Position numbers and translations under genes: made by a program. A stretch of 64,000 bases of DNA from Dirofilaria immitis (Eukaryota; Nematoda; Chromadorea; Rhabditida; Onchocercidae). The notes beneath the pieces were generated by a model. It made no database searches. It was not told the DNA's origin and saw only the letters and a program-made list of their open reading frames with translations. Shown piece after piece: positions 43,828 through 58,001 of the stretch; within the stretch, counting starts at the first letter, position 1; each line of letters starts with the position of its first letter. The stretch lies in assembly GCA_024305405.1 (NCBI GenBank), contig JAKNDB010000087.1:6016501-6080500 (forward strand). Reading direction: 5' to 3'.

Positions 43828-46015
43828 ATGTATCATAGAAATACTATCGTACTGGAATTGATGAAAATAGTGATGGTACATGCTGGTGTTGCCGAACTCC
43901 AGCTCATCGAAGGTAAATCGTTCGTTTAACATATAACTAGATATACAGGCCAAATTACATAGATTTTTAATTATGCTTCAGAAAAATTCCACAGATTTTG
44001 TATGCTGCAGTTTCATTTATTCTGTCGTCCTTGGGGTAAGGGTAAGATTATTTTATATTCATTATTCTTATTTAAGATTACTTGAAAAAACTTAATCCGC
44101 TTTTGAAACTTGAAATTTTTAAGTTTATTTAGTTGGATGGAAATTAATTTCAATTTTACACAGCATATTTTTTTCCGGTTTCGATAATGAAATCATCATA
44201 TTATTTACGTTTTTGTGTGCTGTAATTGGCATAATTTTTTTGCATACTGTTGTCGGCAAGAGTAAGCTTTTCCTATTTATTTCTATTATAATTTTAATAA
44301 TATACATTTTAATAATGTATGATTTTCTTGTTTTGTTTCTTTTCATTTTTGGATATTTTAATTTAACAATCATTTTCCATTCTTTTATCTTTTATATTCT
44401 ACAGGACCAATCGCTAGTTTATTTTGATATAATTTTAACCCTTATCTAGGCGTCAGGAAAGGAATATTCATCCTACTCTCGAAGCAGCCGTAACTGAATT
44501 CAGACGTGCATTTTCGGGTGGTACCGAATCAGAAGAATCGCAGTGTAGTGCAAGTGGTGTATGTTTTTATAGCTTCTCCTAAAATGTTTCCATTATTACC
44601 GATAAGTTTTTCAGAGATTGCAGTAATATTCACTTAATAGTTAACTAAGATAATTTAATACTTTTCATCATATTTGTTTATTGTATTTTAGGATAGGCCA
44701 TTGGCATTGCGCCGATTTGGGGATGACCGTACTTGTCCAATATGTTTTGCACAAGCTTCATTCGCTGTTGTTACAAATTGCGGCCACTTATTTTGTTGTG
44801 AGTTTGTATGCTTTGCAGATTCACCCTATTATAGGGATTCTGAATCAGTGATTATAAATCGTATGAGAAGCATAGTTTGATGTTATTGACTTATAATCTA
44901 AACGGAAATGAAAATTATTCAAAATTTCGAAGTTTTTCATAATTTTGCAGGTAATTGCATTTATGGATACTGGCAATACAGTGCTTCATTAATTACACCA
45001 GTTAAATGTGCAGTGTGTAGAGAAATTGTGCGTTTCGACAATTTTACTCACAATACATTATTTTCTATTTCATGATAATTTTATAAAGAGCTAGCAATTT
45101 TGAGAAAAATAAATTACTTTTTGCCATTTGCGGAATATTATTTACATTGTAGGTTAATTTGCTGATACCTTTACCAACAGAAAGTGAAAGAGAAAATAGC
45201 GCTGATGAAGCACTGCGATGTAATGAGCGGTTAACCGACTATAATCGGAGGTTTTCCAATGATGCAAGACCAGTGAGTTTGTTTCTTATTCTTCCGAATT
45301 TGATTTCCTTTGTATGCAATTTAATGGATTAAAGGGAAATTTTTGCAGTGATTAATTAAGCATATATCAGCATGACTTCATGTCATCGCTGCTGTATGAT
45401 TTAACCATCGTATCCTATAAATGCATTATATATATGAATTCTGTGAAAATAACGAGCATCACGAATTTAAATATAATCAATAATCAATGAAATTCAGAGT
45501 AAAAGAATAAGTAGAATTCAGTAAAAACAGATTTCTATTTGGCAAGCCGTAGTAATTCTAATAAAGTTTCTTTTGCTTTTGCTTATGAGATACTAAAAGA
45601 TAAAATTATTTCTTTAATGATCAAAAACTTCTCAACCTATTATTACTTTTAACATTTCTATCAATTTAGTCTACATTTTTCAGATTATCGATTATATTCG
45701 GGATTTGCCTGTATTAGTTCCATATATGTTCCGTGTCATAGTTTCAGTCAATGGCTTGATGTTTATGTTCCGGATTCGTGTTTTCTTGTGTCTTTTGGCA
45801 TGGCTGTCTATATTTTAAGTCCGTTCGACATCTTGCCGGAAGCAGTGTTCGGTATACTTGGTATGGTGGATGATATTTTTATCGTATTTGTTGTTTTGGT
45901 ATATGCTACAATTCTTTTTCGGCAACTGTTAGCTGGCGGGCGATTACGTTTTGGCGATATTGCTAGTGGTAGAAATGGTGAACGAGAACAAGAAAGAGAT
46001 ATTCAAGTTGAATAA
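43828..46015 (+). CDS. RNF170: RNF170-like RING-type E3 ubiquitin ligase
   Basis: ER-membrane E3 ligase; vertebrate RNF170 ubiquitinates activated IP3 receptors for ERAD. Exons: 43828-43912, 44164-44261, 44450-44558, 44692-44797, 44951-45027, 45153-45272 and 45684-46015. Order: N-terminal membrane segment ([19 protein letters not shown]), [14 protein letters not shown] finger starting [10 protein letters not shown] with CGHLFC and CAVC, the DYNRRFS motif, DYIRDLPVL, then two C-terminal membrane segments including [17 protein letters not shown], all as in RNF170. The polar tail is acidic ([10 protein letters not shown]). Single missing bases at 44168-44174 (T run), at the exon 2 donor, and at 45793-45796 (T run) break the frame. 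The first exon is the weakest: its ATG follows TTCTAACA and gives a short N-terminus. Confidence 0.92.
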
Positions 46016-47940
46016 TCAACTTGTAGAAGCAATATGTATTTCTTGCCTTTTTAAGTATTTGCACCGAATCTTTATATATTTTGCGGATTGGTGACAATAT
46101 TACTTTATATTTTTCAGATTTTTAACATTTTTTGATAGCTAATTTTCTCTCAGTTCAATTTCAAATTTAAATTATTTTACTTCTCTTAGAATTCCGCATT
46201 ACAGAAATCAGGAAATCTTGATTTTGGAATTCGCTGAGCAGTGCGCATATTCTTTTGACTTGTTTTCCACTCATTATTTTCTCTGACTTTTTAAGTATTA
46301 AGGAAGTCAAATTTCCAAGCGTAACGAATGCCGCATATATACTGTTTGGTAATTTAATCAAGAAATTTCTCCATCAATTAAAGATTTTAACGCAGAAAGC
46401 CATAAGCAAATTTCTCCTCTGCCGTAGTTTTATTTGATAGAAAGTTCCTGATAAACATCGGTACTTACTTTTAACTGGTATAATTACTTTTCTTGAAGAT
46501 TTTACATCCAATTGAATCTCATTTTTCAGGAAAGATTGGCATTATATTTTTCTATATTTTTGCAAATCCACTATGCAAAACTTTAACAATTGATCTCAAT
46601 CCATATTTTCATTTCTTTTTCGCTTCGATATTTTTTTAATTTTGAATCCAGTCTGGGAATAATTTTGAAATTATTGGATGCGGGATACTGGGAAACACTA
46701 CGAATTTCGTATGATTTATCAATCGATCACGGTGAATTGCACCCTACAATGCATATCATTGCTTGGCTAATAATTTGATTCACTCCATCTCTAACAATAG
46801 TTTTTTCTTTTAATTTCGAATCGACTTATTCTATGTGTTAATCGTAACGGAGAGGAGAATGAAACATAAATTCGTGTCTCTAAAGAATTACAATTTTTGC
46901 GATGAATTACCGCCGAGATTGCCTAAATGATTTCCCGATGAGTTCATTGCATAAAATTAGTCTATTTAAATACACCTGCAAGTGGATGCTGATATTGTAG
47001 ACTGCAGCTGTCAACAGCTTAACGGAATCCAGTTTTAAACAATATTTATGCGGTACATACTTGGTGTTAATTCTCGAATATGCAGAATAAAAATGTTTTC
47101 ATCACATAGCCTTGGTAACATTCATTGTTAAATACACCAAGATTGTTAGAATAACCGCAGGTCTACTGTCTAAGAGAAACGAAGTACATAGGGATAAGGC
47201 AACTTTCTTCCAAACTTCGGCATATCTACCAAATAATGTCGAACTGGTCTTTCAAATTTATCAGCAGCTAATTATCAGGGACGTCTAATGTGATCGAGAA
47301 TTAAAAAATTGGTTAGCATGCTTATTCTTAAGTGGACTAGAGACTAAAGCTGAGTAAGCCCATATAAGCTAGGTTTAATGTTAAATGCCTAGTGCAATGG
47401 GTTTTACAACCAGCTTTCTCAATTTGAAGTAATAACGATAAGAGGAAGCGAAGCAAACAATTGTAATGCAGAGCTTATATCATAAATCACAAAAATTAAA
47501 TCTACCATATCTATACTGTAATGGAAAACATCTTGGTCGACATCGTTACGAAGTGGATAAGGTTATTTCGGTTCAAACCAGGCCTCATTATTTAAGTTTT
47601 AAATGCATTAAATTCACTGGAAAGAGCTTGGTACCACCCATGGGGTTGAAGAGAAAATTAATTGTTAGAAAAATTAAAGAAATCAATATAATGATGTAAA
47701 CGAAAGCTATCTGCAAATAAGATCAACGAAAAATAACAGACAACAAGTAATAAATATAAATAGAAACGGAAGAGTAATTCCCGAGCACCAAAGAAATTTT
47801 TCTATGCTTTATTCGATTAAATAAATATTTTCTGGCACAACTGGTACAATAACAATTATACTTCATCAAGGACAGTGCCTTCTAAAATATTTAAATTAGA
47901 AATTATCTATCTAGTTGACGATTTCTACAGAAGATTGACA
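46016..47940. other. Convergent intergenic region, nothing recognised
   Basis: Between the 3' ends of the RNF170-like and DIRAS-like genes. Small frames (46167-46361, 46255-46437, 46590-46778, 47466-47699) lack coding character or splice context. A patch at 47030-47430 is less AT-rich but closed in all frames; it could be 3' UTR or noncoding RNA. Confidence 0.5.
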
Positions 47941-50170
47941 TTACATCAGACAGCACTTCCTTTTTGAGCCACTTTTACCACTTTCCTCATCCATTGTCAA
48001 TGCCAATGTTCGTTTCTTTTCCATCGCCAACAACAGTTGAAATAATTCAGTGATATTTTCATTATCTTTCGCACTCGTTTCGATAAAACCAGTTCCCCAT
48101 CTCGTGGCCAATTTTTGTCCAAGTTCTAGACTCACTTCACGCCGCTGAGATTGTACGTTTCATTTAGAACCAAGGTGAAGTAAACGAAATTTTAGCAATA
48201 GAAAACAAATCATCGTTGGGCACAAATATATAGCATGCAACATTATCTTTTGTATCTAATAACACAACAACTATGAATTGAATGAGAAATATCCTGATAA
48301 TCTAAAACTTCAGCATGCCCTTTTACAAATTTTTTTACTCAAGCATTAAATTTTATTTCGAATAATAATTATATTCCAGTGGCTACAAATTTTTAATTCC
48401 TAAATTCATCCCAGATATTTTTTCTCTAACTTTACAATAATATTTCCAACTTTCCTCAAATTATAAACACATAACTTAAGTAAATAAAAATATCGTGAAT
48501 CTATTTCCCGAAGTTAATCTGGCTAGAGAAATGGCGAAACAGATTACCTGATCTTCATCTTTTTATTGCCAACAAGCATAATAGGCACTTCAGTAACACT
48601 TTCACCTTTCACTTCTTTTAGCATCAGTATTATGGGTCCAAGTTCTTCCAAACTTTGCTTGCTAAAAAGTTAAATGTTGAAATACGAAATGCCAGCGAAA
48701 AAAGTTCTCGTAATGGCAATGTTTTAACAAGCGAAGATATGTTTTTCCGATGGTTGTAATTGAGATGTATATGTGCAGGTACTACTGTATTTTCTATAAT
48801 AAAATCAAAGAAGAGAGAGGAAATTTTTAAAAATAAGTGAAAATACCTTGTAATTGAATATACCAGCACGAAAGCATTTCCTTTGCTGATCGAAAGTCGT
48901 TGCATAGCAGGAAATTGATGACTGCCAGTTGTATCGGTGATTTGTAACGTACATACATTCTTGCGATTACAGCTTATCACCTAGAATAATCATCTCCAAA
49001 TGAGTGCCTTATTTCAATTGAAATAATTTCGAAATATTATTTAGAGATGAATGCTTTTTTATTCCTTTGAAATACAGTTTCCTCCTCGCTGTTTGTATCA
49101 CAACGACTCGTCAGGAAAGCAATTTTAAAAGCCATTCATCGTGAATATGATAGGTAGGAAGGAAATATTGAATATGAAAAAATAATCGAAAACTTTTAAT
49201 TCTTCATGAATTATAATAAATTGGGATATTAAATTATGTGGCACGAAAGCGTATACATTTAATCTAAGTCATGTTCTTAAATGTACGCTTCTAATGAAAT
49301 GAAAAAACCGCTATCTTTTTCAGTCATTCCCTTCCTACATCCATGACCAAATTCGTGGACATATTTCGTAAAATCTTCTTTTCGCAATCCCATCTAGGAA
49401 ACAATTCGTAATTGACTCTTTTTTGCTGAAGAAGCAGGAAAGAAAACAAATTCTCTTCGAACATTATGCTACTAGAGTATTAAAAATGGGAAAATACAAA
49501 TGAGTTTAAAAAGACAGAGATCGCTCATTATTGATAATTCCAGTATCAGACTTACCCATTCCACTTGCGACATAAATATGTCAATAAAACAGCAAAGTCA
49601 GCATAGACTAGAATTTTGAAGCAAATTAAGATGATTCCTTATCAGTCAGCTAAGGAGATGAGTCACTGTCATCATTATATGATCAACATCTGGATTTAAA
49701 ACAGTAAAAATAATAGCTAATATATTTTAAAGGAAGAGTTTCATCAATTGTTGGATAATCGCTTAAAACTAAAGTAAAACTCAGTATTGCGACTAAAAGA
49801 TTTTTGGTCATAAGTGCCTATACATTAAAAATAGAATGGCATATAGAAGTAGCCTATACGTTTTACTTTAGAGAAACTCTTGATTCTCATGTTAGATTGC
49901 AGAAATCGCATGAATTTTAGCTAATGAATTAAAACTGACTTTCACCAGCAAGTTATTGACTACAGTAGCAGTATATTATAATAAACTGGCCTGTCGAAAA
50001 GTGTCTTCGATAGTCGGAATGTAATTTTCATTAAATGTTCCCTTGATAAAACGTAGCACAATGGACGATTTACCAACGCCACCAGCACCAAATACAGCAA
50101 CTCGATAGTCCGAAGTATGTTCTGGTATTCGGCCGCTCTCAAAAATCAATTCTAATTTAAAGATGTGATC
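47941..50170 (-). CDS. drn-1: DIRAS-family Ras-like small GTPase
   Basis: Neuronally expressed Ras-family GTPase; the Caenorhabditis ortholog DRN-1 modulates synaptic transmission. Four exons: 49991 to about 50170, 48847-48980, 48548-48661 and 47941-48144. Motifs: P loop [19 protein letters not shown] (switch I), [16 protein letters not shown] in place of the usual DxxGQE (the loss of the catalytic Gln is typical of DIRAS and keeps it GTP-bound), NKKD (guanine), ETSAK, and the prenylation box CCLM (farnesyl type). Exon 3 lacks one A at 48560-48564 (T run on +). The intron after exon 1 starts with GC. The codon where relatives have the initiator Met of MPE reads ATA (50128-50126), and the frame stays open upstream to a TTTTTAG acceptor near 50171, so either an upstream exon supplies the start or a base is wrong. 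Confidence 0.93.
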
Positions 50171-53100
50171 CTAAAAATCAGTTTAACCTCGAAACATAAT
50201 AACCTATAGCACTACTCTTGCTACAGCGATGCGAGATGTATTGCAGAAGCATTATTAACTTGCAAAAGCAAACAGGCTTAAAGCTATTTTTATCGACAAA
50301 TTTCTATATTTCATCAAGAGGTCTTTTAATTCAAAGATATTTAAAAATTTAGAAATCAATCATTAGAATGAATTAGTACAGGATACTGTAGATCTCTAGT
50401 GATTGAAAAAATAAAAATAACTTCTGCAACTCGCGCCGTGAGCCAGTACTGCATATATTCAAATAATAGTACAATTTCTAACTTCCTCTGGAACCGCTGC
50501 TGTCAAAAACCTTTCCCAAAATTTAATATAACTGCAGAGTACCAAACAAAATGCATTAATGAGTAATGCTGCAAAAAGAAGTATGGCCCGTGAGCAACAG
50601 AAATGTATCGAGAATTTAATTTGCGTCAAATAATAAAAAATTAAGTTCTCAAAAAGACAAGAAAGCAATAAATATTTACCGATTGGGCAGCCATATCCAG
50701 AAAGGCTGGAGCTGTTTGCTTTATTTATAATTTTAATCACTAAGAAATATTACTACTCTTTAACCGTACTGCTTGTGCTGCTGAATGTTTGATTCTAAAA
50801 AGCAGCGTTTCATGAAATTCGAGCCATAATTTCTCGAAGTATAACAGTCGGAAAAAAATATTTCCTAATATCTAAGAATGTTTTAAGCACAAATTTAGAT
50901 GCATACAAATTAGCGAAATTCATAATAAAAAGATATTATTTTACTGTGAAAAATATTAGACCGGAAAATTTATAGTGGAAATAAGATTTTGAGAATCTGA
51001 AAAAAATGAAAGTGTACCTATAGAGGTCGTTCCCTTGTAAACTCTAGGCAGTGATATCTTGCTGCAATCAGAGATTCAACCTATTGTTTCTTTTTTTAGA
51101 AACGTACAACTGTCGTTGCAAATATAAGTTTGTAATTACTCAGATTGTTGAATACCGTTTAGTGTTCAGCGCTTCATAAAATTCCTGCAAAGCTTACATC
51201 TCCTTATTTCCATTCACACTATCTCCTAGTTGTTCACAATGTCGTAATTTCTAATTCAAAATTATAATATTTCCTTTCAAATCTGACACTTATAGTTCCT
51301 GCACATCGTGAGTTATGATAAGTGATTAATGATAAAGCATCTATCTATTCTTATATGATATACATATGCTTTTAATTCACACTTTTACTATTATCATATT
51401 CATGATAATCATTGCGTACGTTATCATGATACATCTCTAGGGAGTTAAAAGCTTACTAGCTCCGCTGGACTAGTTGACTTCAAATTTCCGATTTATTGTT
51501 TTGTGATGAAATAAAAAGCCTATTTAAATCGAAAGAATCAGTCTCATTCCTCATAGTTTAATTAATAATAACCAAGACAGTATTTTTAGACAAGAAGTCA
51601 ATTCAAGAACATGAGTTCAATTTCTTGGAACAAGTGATTATGCGATTATATATGCTCCATTTGACTCATCTTATAATCCTTACAGTGATAGAAACGAACC
51701 ATAAAAAAGAGCACAGAACATGACAACGTCAAACAAACATATTTTAAAAATAGATTTTAAATGAACTAATTGGAATAAAACAAAACTTTAGAAAAGCAAA
51801 CAATCAAAAATAGTTGCAAAATCCATATAATATTTATTTAGAAGAAAAGAATGAAGTGAAAAAGAACAAGAAGAGCAATAAATGCCCATATTATATCGCT
51901 TGTCCATATCGTATATTTTCAAACCAAAATTAAGCCAAAATTAGATAACTTATTTCTTTGGATTATTTATTACGCATTTTGCACAAATTAAATCGATCGA
52001 TATCGTTCTATTTGACAGAAGAAAATATTCGTAATATATTTCAAAATTAGAATTACAAAAATATAACTATAATAGAGCTGATGGGAAAGTAGATCAACCT
52101 ATTTGTTGCTTTTCCGTTAGTTTATTCCAGCCAGGTACAATTGTGCATATATATGTAGAGATTATGTATGCATGCATATGTGTTTGCCCAATAACAGAAG
52201 CCAGTGAAGTATTGATTCTTGGTATATGAGTCTAAAAATAGCCGGAGAAAAGCAATTATCGAACTTTCATTGGCCATAAGCTTTCAATCCATGCTTTGCA
52301 GTAGAGGCATTTAAAACTCTCATGTATGTATAAGAACCAGCATCGTATTCACATGTTTAAATATGAAATACTGATATAACAACATGATGACATTTTGAAG
52401 CTCCAAATGAATATTTCTTTGCTTATATTGCTTTTCAATAAAATGAGCAACGAATGGGATAATAAGAAAAGTTCAAAGATTCCTTAAGAGATAGCAGATA
52501 ATGAGTTAATTATTTCTATTGGGATGGTTGCCTCCCTCGCCGCAAAAATTTTCTCATATTTAGCTAGTACACAATTAAAATCTCGAACATATCACCGCTA
52601 ATAAATCCCATAAAAACATTGCATCAAATTGATAAAACTCAATTTTTAAACAGAAATTGGTACAAAAATAAAGCTTCAAGTGCACTATCAATGATGAACT
52701 ACGCTAACTTAATCGGACATTGTTCAATCAAGCAAGCCAGTTGAGTCAGCAGATCGATAAACATGAACATAAATAGTCATTTGCATTCCGACTAATCGCA
52801 TTCCACGTTATCCACATCAGAATTGACAAAAATAATTCTACGAGTCCCAAAGCAGATCAGGGACGCTTAAAAATTGGCATCTATTTCCGTTTGAAAAATC
52901 CAAGTAAAATATTTGCTTGGATACAACATATTTGTCTCAGTTATTTTATCCCTCGTCGTCATATATTCCGCTCCACGATTCCAATCAAGTTTTAACACAT
53001 ATTATTCTATATAATAAGCAAAATGTAATTATTAGAAAAATGAGACATAAATGATAAGATCCACCCCAAGTCAGTCTGACTGAATTGCTCGAGTGCAAAT

Positions 53101-53728
53101 GCGATCGGCTAAATAACGAGATCGTCTTTCCGCTTAAATCCTAGATAGCATAAAATCACTGTTCCATAAATTCGATATTAAATGTAGTCGCTATTTTCTT
53201 GTAAACAGAAAAGTAGGGATTATATCAATAGATAAATTCAACAAATCCATTTTTTGATCTAGAACTGAAGACAGAGCTTGTAAAACACAATGTTTTTCGA
53301 ATAAAATAAACCATTATCAAATTTCTTGAATATCATCAGCATTTTTCCCATATTCTTTTGTATTTATTCCATATAAAGTACCCTTCCATATATTGTTTAA
53401 AACGAATTTAAACGAATTACGAGTCTACCTACCCTAAGCAAATTATTTCCAAAGAGAGAAACCACGATTTCTTATTTTTTATTTAAAAGAAAAGTTCCGA
53501 TTTTCAAATAAATAATCTAAATCTTATTAGAAATTTTTTTAATTCTTCTGCAGAATAAATTTTACAGATCTATCCTTTGAAAATTCAAAAAAACCCGGTC
53601 ATTCCTGAATCGCTTTTTTCTTCATTAGTTTCTTTTTTCTTTTTTTTATTGCAAAATGTCAAAAAAGTCAACATCGAAAGAAAAAAATTAACAAATAGCA
53701 CACGAAAAGAGACTCAACATTCATAATA
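50171..53728. other. Region without recognisable genes
   Basis: Upstream DNA of the DIRAS gene and 3' flank of NOP56. A frame on the - strand at 50459-50740 has two hydrophobic runs but no supporting splice sites or family. The rest is AT-rich with short palindromes such as ATCATGAT near 51400. Nothing else supported. Confidence 0.5.
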
Positions 53729-56700
53729 TCATTCCATCGAACATTTCTTCTTCTTTTTCTTTTTGTGATCCGTTGCCTCATTTAAGATTGAAAGTGCTCC
53801 CTGAGAATACTGAAGCTTATCATCACAACTTTCTATTATTTCTGACTTCTTTTTCTTTTTGAACTGCCTTCGCCGTTTATTATCTCTGAAGAAGAGTTTT
53901 TTCCACTAAATCAGAATAAATGACGCAGGCTTCTTCAGCTAAATCATAATTTGGACAAAACATTTCAACATTACATATACCACTAAATTTGATAAATGAA
54001 ATTTAGCCACATTATATCATTATCATGAAGATTAACTATCAATTATTCATCCAAAAAAGCGAACCTATATCTCTTTTGCCCTAGAATTAGCAAAAATCTA
54101 ATAATTCATTAATAAATACAGATCAGACTTTAAAACAAAATCAAGGAAACAAAATTAACCATCATCTTCGTCCATATGCTTGGATTCGTATGTTACGCTC
54201 GAATTTTCTCTTTTCTTTTCTTTTTATGTCTGCTTTCTGTAATGCTCTCATCATTATGCGTCTTCTGTTCAATATTCATCTCTTCTTCATACAACATTAA
54301 TTTCGGTCTCTTGGCTTTCTGAAAACTAACCATTTAAGCCTATATATATATATATATACATATATAGTTGGCAAATTTAATCTTCCACGCTTTAAACAAA
54401 TCGATTACAACATAAATATTTTCCACAATTAAAACCAATGCTTTTTATTTTGGAACATTTTACATAAACGGATCTCAACATACGACCATGTTTGAAAAAT
54501 TACAACTTATAACGACACCTAAAAAGAAAGATAAAGTTTCCGAAATTTAGAGCCACCTGATGAACCAAAATGTCACTATACCTCTTCATTAATTTCTTCA
54601 TCTATTTTCACTGCATCAGCACCTGATTTCGATCCCTGAGTTGTATTATAATCTCCATTTGTTTGCTCTTCAGCTTCTCTTTTAGCCTTTTTCGCTTCTT
54701 TTTTTCTCTTTTTCAAAATCTGCGAATAAAATATAAATAAATCTCTACAAATCAATTTCAGAATACTCCTTTCAGTTTTTAAATATATCTTTCTCAGAGT
54801 CAATTTCATATTTAACCTTTATTTTCACATTTGCAGCTTCTTCAATCGCTTCCTTCATTACATCCAAGTTCTTTTTGGAATTACACCGCTTTCCAGAAAT
54901 TTCAGGCGATCTTCTACCTAAAACAGAAAACAACTCAAAAAATTTGATGAAGAAATGTTAGATAGCTTTTCCATTTTAATTTTATAGAATCATAAATGTT
55001 CCACAAAATTACCATGCTAAATAGAAAACTGATTTCAAACAATTTATTAAAAAGATTTCCACGGTCATGAGCCATTCAGTTCTCACCAACATCATCATTA
55101 TGCCAAACCTGCTGTTTGAGATGTTCACCATATGTAGCCACTGGTATATCTGAGAAACAGTCAATGCGAGATGCCACCGTACATTTATTCGCAAGAAATC
55201 GTGATATGCGACCTTTATTCTTAACAGATGCACGACCAATAAACGAAGAGTGGAAAAGAAGACCATATTTAGGTGTATTCGCTGCAAAATATAATTCTCT
55301 CGACTTTTAAAAGGAATAAAATAAAATACAAGCAAAAAATTGATAAAATAACAAACTGTGGATATAACGATTTTAAAAATACAGTACGAAATAATCAATC
55401 ATAACTATATGCACAGCTGAATAAAAAAAAAAACATACATCTAGTTTTTAGCGCACGGAAAAGCGCTTTTTCCGCTCCAGTATCTGCACAGTCGATGCCG
55501 GATATTTCGCCAAATTTGTTAAACTTCCTGCATGCGAAATCAAACGGGCACCAACCTGAGGGATAATCGTTAAAACATTAATAAATTACTTAAAACATCC
55601 GTAATTTAAGGTATCAATAAAACTTGATCTCGAAAAGTTATGGAAGACGGAAATGAATTTTATTCCATTTTTTTGAAAAATAGACCGCCAACTTTGGCTG
55701 TCATATTATGATTGACAATCCTTCCACCCAAATTAAATGCTCTAAATTAATTACAAATTTCATTACTTGTTCTCCTATTAATGCTGAAAGTGATGGAGCA
55801 CACGAATGCATACGTTCTTTGACATATTCATGAAGTCTTTGGCGATATATTATTAAGTCATCAACACGCTTTGCAAAACGATCAACGTTAAATAAATCAA
55901 GGTCAGAAATATCCATTCCCATTGATGTTCGTGCAGCTTCAACTATTTCCGCAACTTTATCATTTTCCAAAATTTCTGAAAAAGATAAAAATCTTTCATT
56001 TCCGAAGCCTCCACATAATTCTTATGAAATTTCTGCTTTTATGAGATAATATTTTTCTTGAAGTCACAATCAGCTTGTACTGCCAACTGTTCTCGAAGCT
56101 TCGATAGTTGTCGAAAAATCAAATATCAAGACCTTCTTTAAATCACATACTCTAAACTTGCCTCGAGCTCCTAGGAAATACAAAATATAACTATAACTTC
56201 GTCGTAATTCGAACTTTGATCAAATAAAAGATGTCATCCATTTCATTAATTTCACTTTCACAAATAAAAACTGCACTTCATTAATACTCAAGACAATCAT
56301 AATTCAGTGCCTTGAACCAATAAAAGATTTCAACCACTTCATTAATTTCAATTTCACAAATGAAATTCGTTCCACTTTATTAATACTAGAGACAATTCAT
56401 AACCTTAATTATTTCAGTAATTCTTAACCTGCCTTAGTGTTCATATATTAGGAAATGCTAAGCTCCCTTGAACTATATCCATTTAATCGACGATAGTGAA
56501 GAGGTTCGATTTTGAAAATTGATTGAAAGTCTAAAGATTCTCAATCAAATTTAAAGAATAAAAATTTCATTTCTCATTGTGTAATATTTACATCAGAGTA
56601 CTACATGAACCTATAAGTTTTATTTTGATAACAAAAATAAACTGCAAACACGAACCCATCAATTTTTCGACTACCTCGTCATCAAGATTCTTTCGATCCA

Positions 56701-58001
56701 TTATAGCGGACGCACATTTTATATAATTAAGTTGGTCAGGAACCAATTTGAAAAGCTCGGGAAAATGATACGAATACCTAGAAATCTAATTTTTAAACTT
56801 TCCATTACCTCAAGAAAAAAATCCCTTCTTCCAATAATTCAGTTTTGCAACATTAATTTGAGAATTCAGCTATGAATCGCATCTTCTATTCAACTTACCA
56901 TTCTCGAATTCTCATTCCGAAGAGATTAATATCCTTATCAAGTTGATCTAAGAGTGCAATTGATTGAATGACCATATTATCTACTCGATGAACATCGAAT
57001 TTAACCTTTAAAACATTAAATATCAAAATGTACAATCCACTGCATTCAGAATATATGGCAAATACGAAACTAATCAATTGAGATCTCTTTTGAATCCAAA
57101 ATTGAATTAAAGAATGTATAATAATGCATACCTTTTTCCGTGAATAACCATGCCCAAGCGAGAGCTGAGCTTTTGAAAGTGAATGATGAGGTAAATCTTT
57201 GACAAGATGTTCAAAATGCATGCGTATGCCACGCATAAGCTCTGGGACAACTCCAGAAATTTGACATTTTACACCAGTAATTTGATCGCCTATGGCACTA
57301 GCCAATCTTGAATCACCAACAGCAAGTGTAACCATTCTTTTTTTTTCTTGGCAAATTTGCTTCTAGGAAATTAAGCAAATTTGGATGAAGCTGACCTAAA
57401 AAAGATATTACATAAGCCTTTATTTCTATAATTCTGACAATATTTTAACATTTCTTACGCAGTTATGAAATCTAATGAATATTAAAATGAGAAAAAGAAA
57501 ATCGATAAAAACAACTAGAAATTAGTTCATTCCATGAAAAAGCTGGGAATCCAAGAAACATAATGTCAAGTACGTTTTATTTACTACCGGCATTTCATAA
57601 AGCTCTTGGAATCCTGCATTATGTGAATGTTGATGATGAAAATGATCAGTTACCTTCTGATACGCTGTTACAATTTTCCAATGCTGACTCAGTATTTTTA
57701 AAAGGCTCGAAAGCTTCTACTTTAACAACTGAACGAAATCTTTGCATATCAGCAATAGATTCCTCTACCTGAAATGTTGTTCTCTTGATAAAAAGATGGA
57801 AAAATTGTGAAACTGAAAAAAGCAAAGAAGATAAAAAGAACATAAACAACATTAAAAGATCAAAACTCTAAAAGTGTTTTATTTAGAAATAGAAATAAGA
57901 TACCTGAGAAACACTACTCCCAATATCTTCGAATTCCGTAACACGGAACAAAACATACCCGATGGCATGTTCATATAATACACACTGCGGAACATCCCCA
58001 T
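53729..58001 (-). CDS. nol-56: NOP56, box C/D snoRNP core protein
   Basis: Nucleolar scaffold of box C/D snoRNPs, needed for rRNA 2'-O-methylation and 60S assembly. Twelve exons: 57904-58001, 57654-57768, 57132-57395, 56899-57005, 56656-56777, 55767-55975, 55439-55555, 55109-55281, 54817-54917, 54582-54719, 54160-54318 and 53729-53885, about 585 residues. Seen: [14 protein letters not shown] (NOP5NT), [10 protein letters not shown] and [54 protein letters not shown] (Nop domain), [29 protein letters not shown], then a lysine-rich tail with KKK/E blocks. Single missing bases: 57996-57999 (right after the ATG), 57338-57346 (A9 run, wrong length), 55476, 54872-54876, 54204-54207 and 53850-53854. 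Exons 11-12 are inferred from phase and the typical KKx tail. Confidence 0.95.
54341..54366 (+). repeat. TA-rich microsatellite in a NOP56 intron
   Basis: Ten TA units, then CATATATA. It lies in the intron between exons 10 and 11 of NOP56. Confidence 0.85.

Noticed and set aside
44213..44449. 78-codon + strand frame with hydrophobic start
   Set aside because: Its first part is the true RNF170-like membrane segment; the rest is the following intron.
55009..55398. 129-codon - strand frame and its + strand counterpart at 55116-55310
   Set aside because: Both are shadows of NOP56 exon 8, whose conserved frame is different.
56895..57335. 146-codon - strand frame read as one protein
   Set aside because: It is NOP56 exons 3 and 4 joined by in-frame read-through of the intron, not a separate protein.
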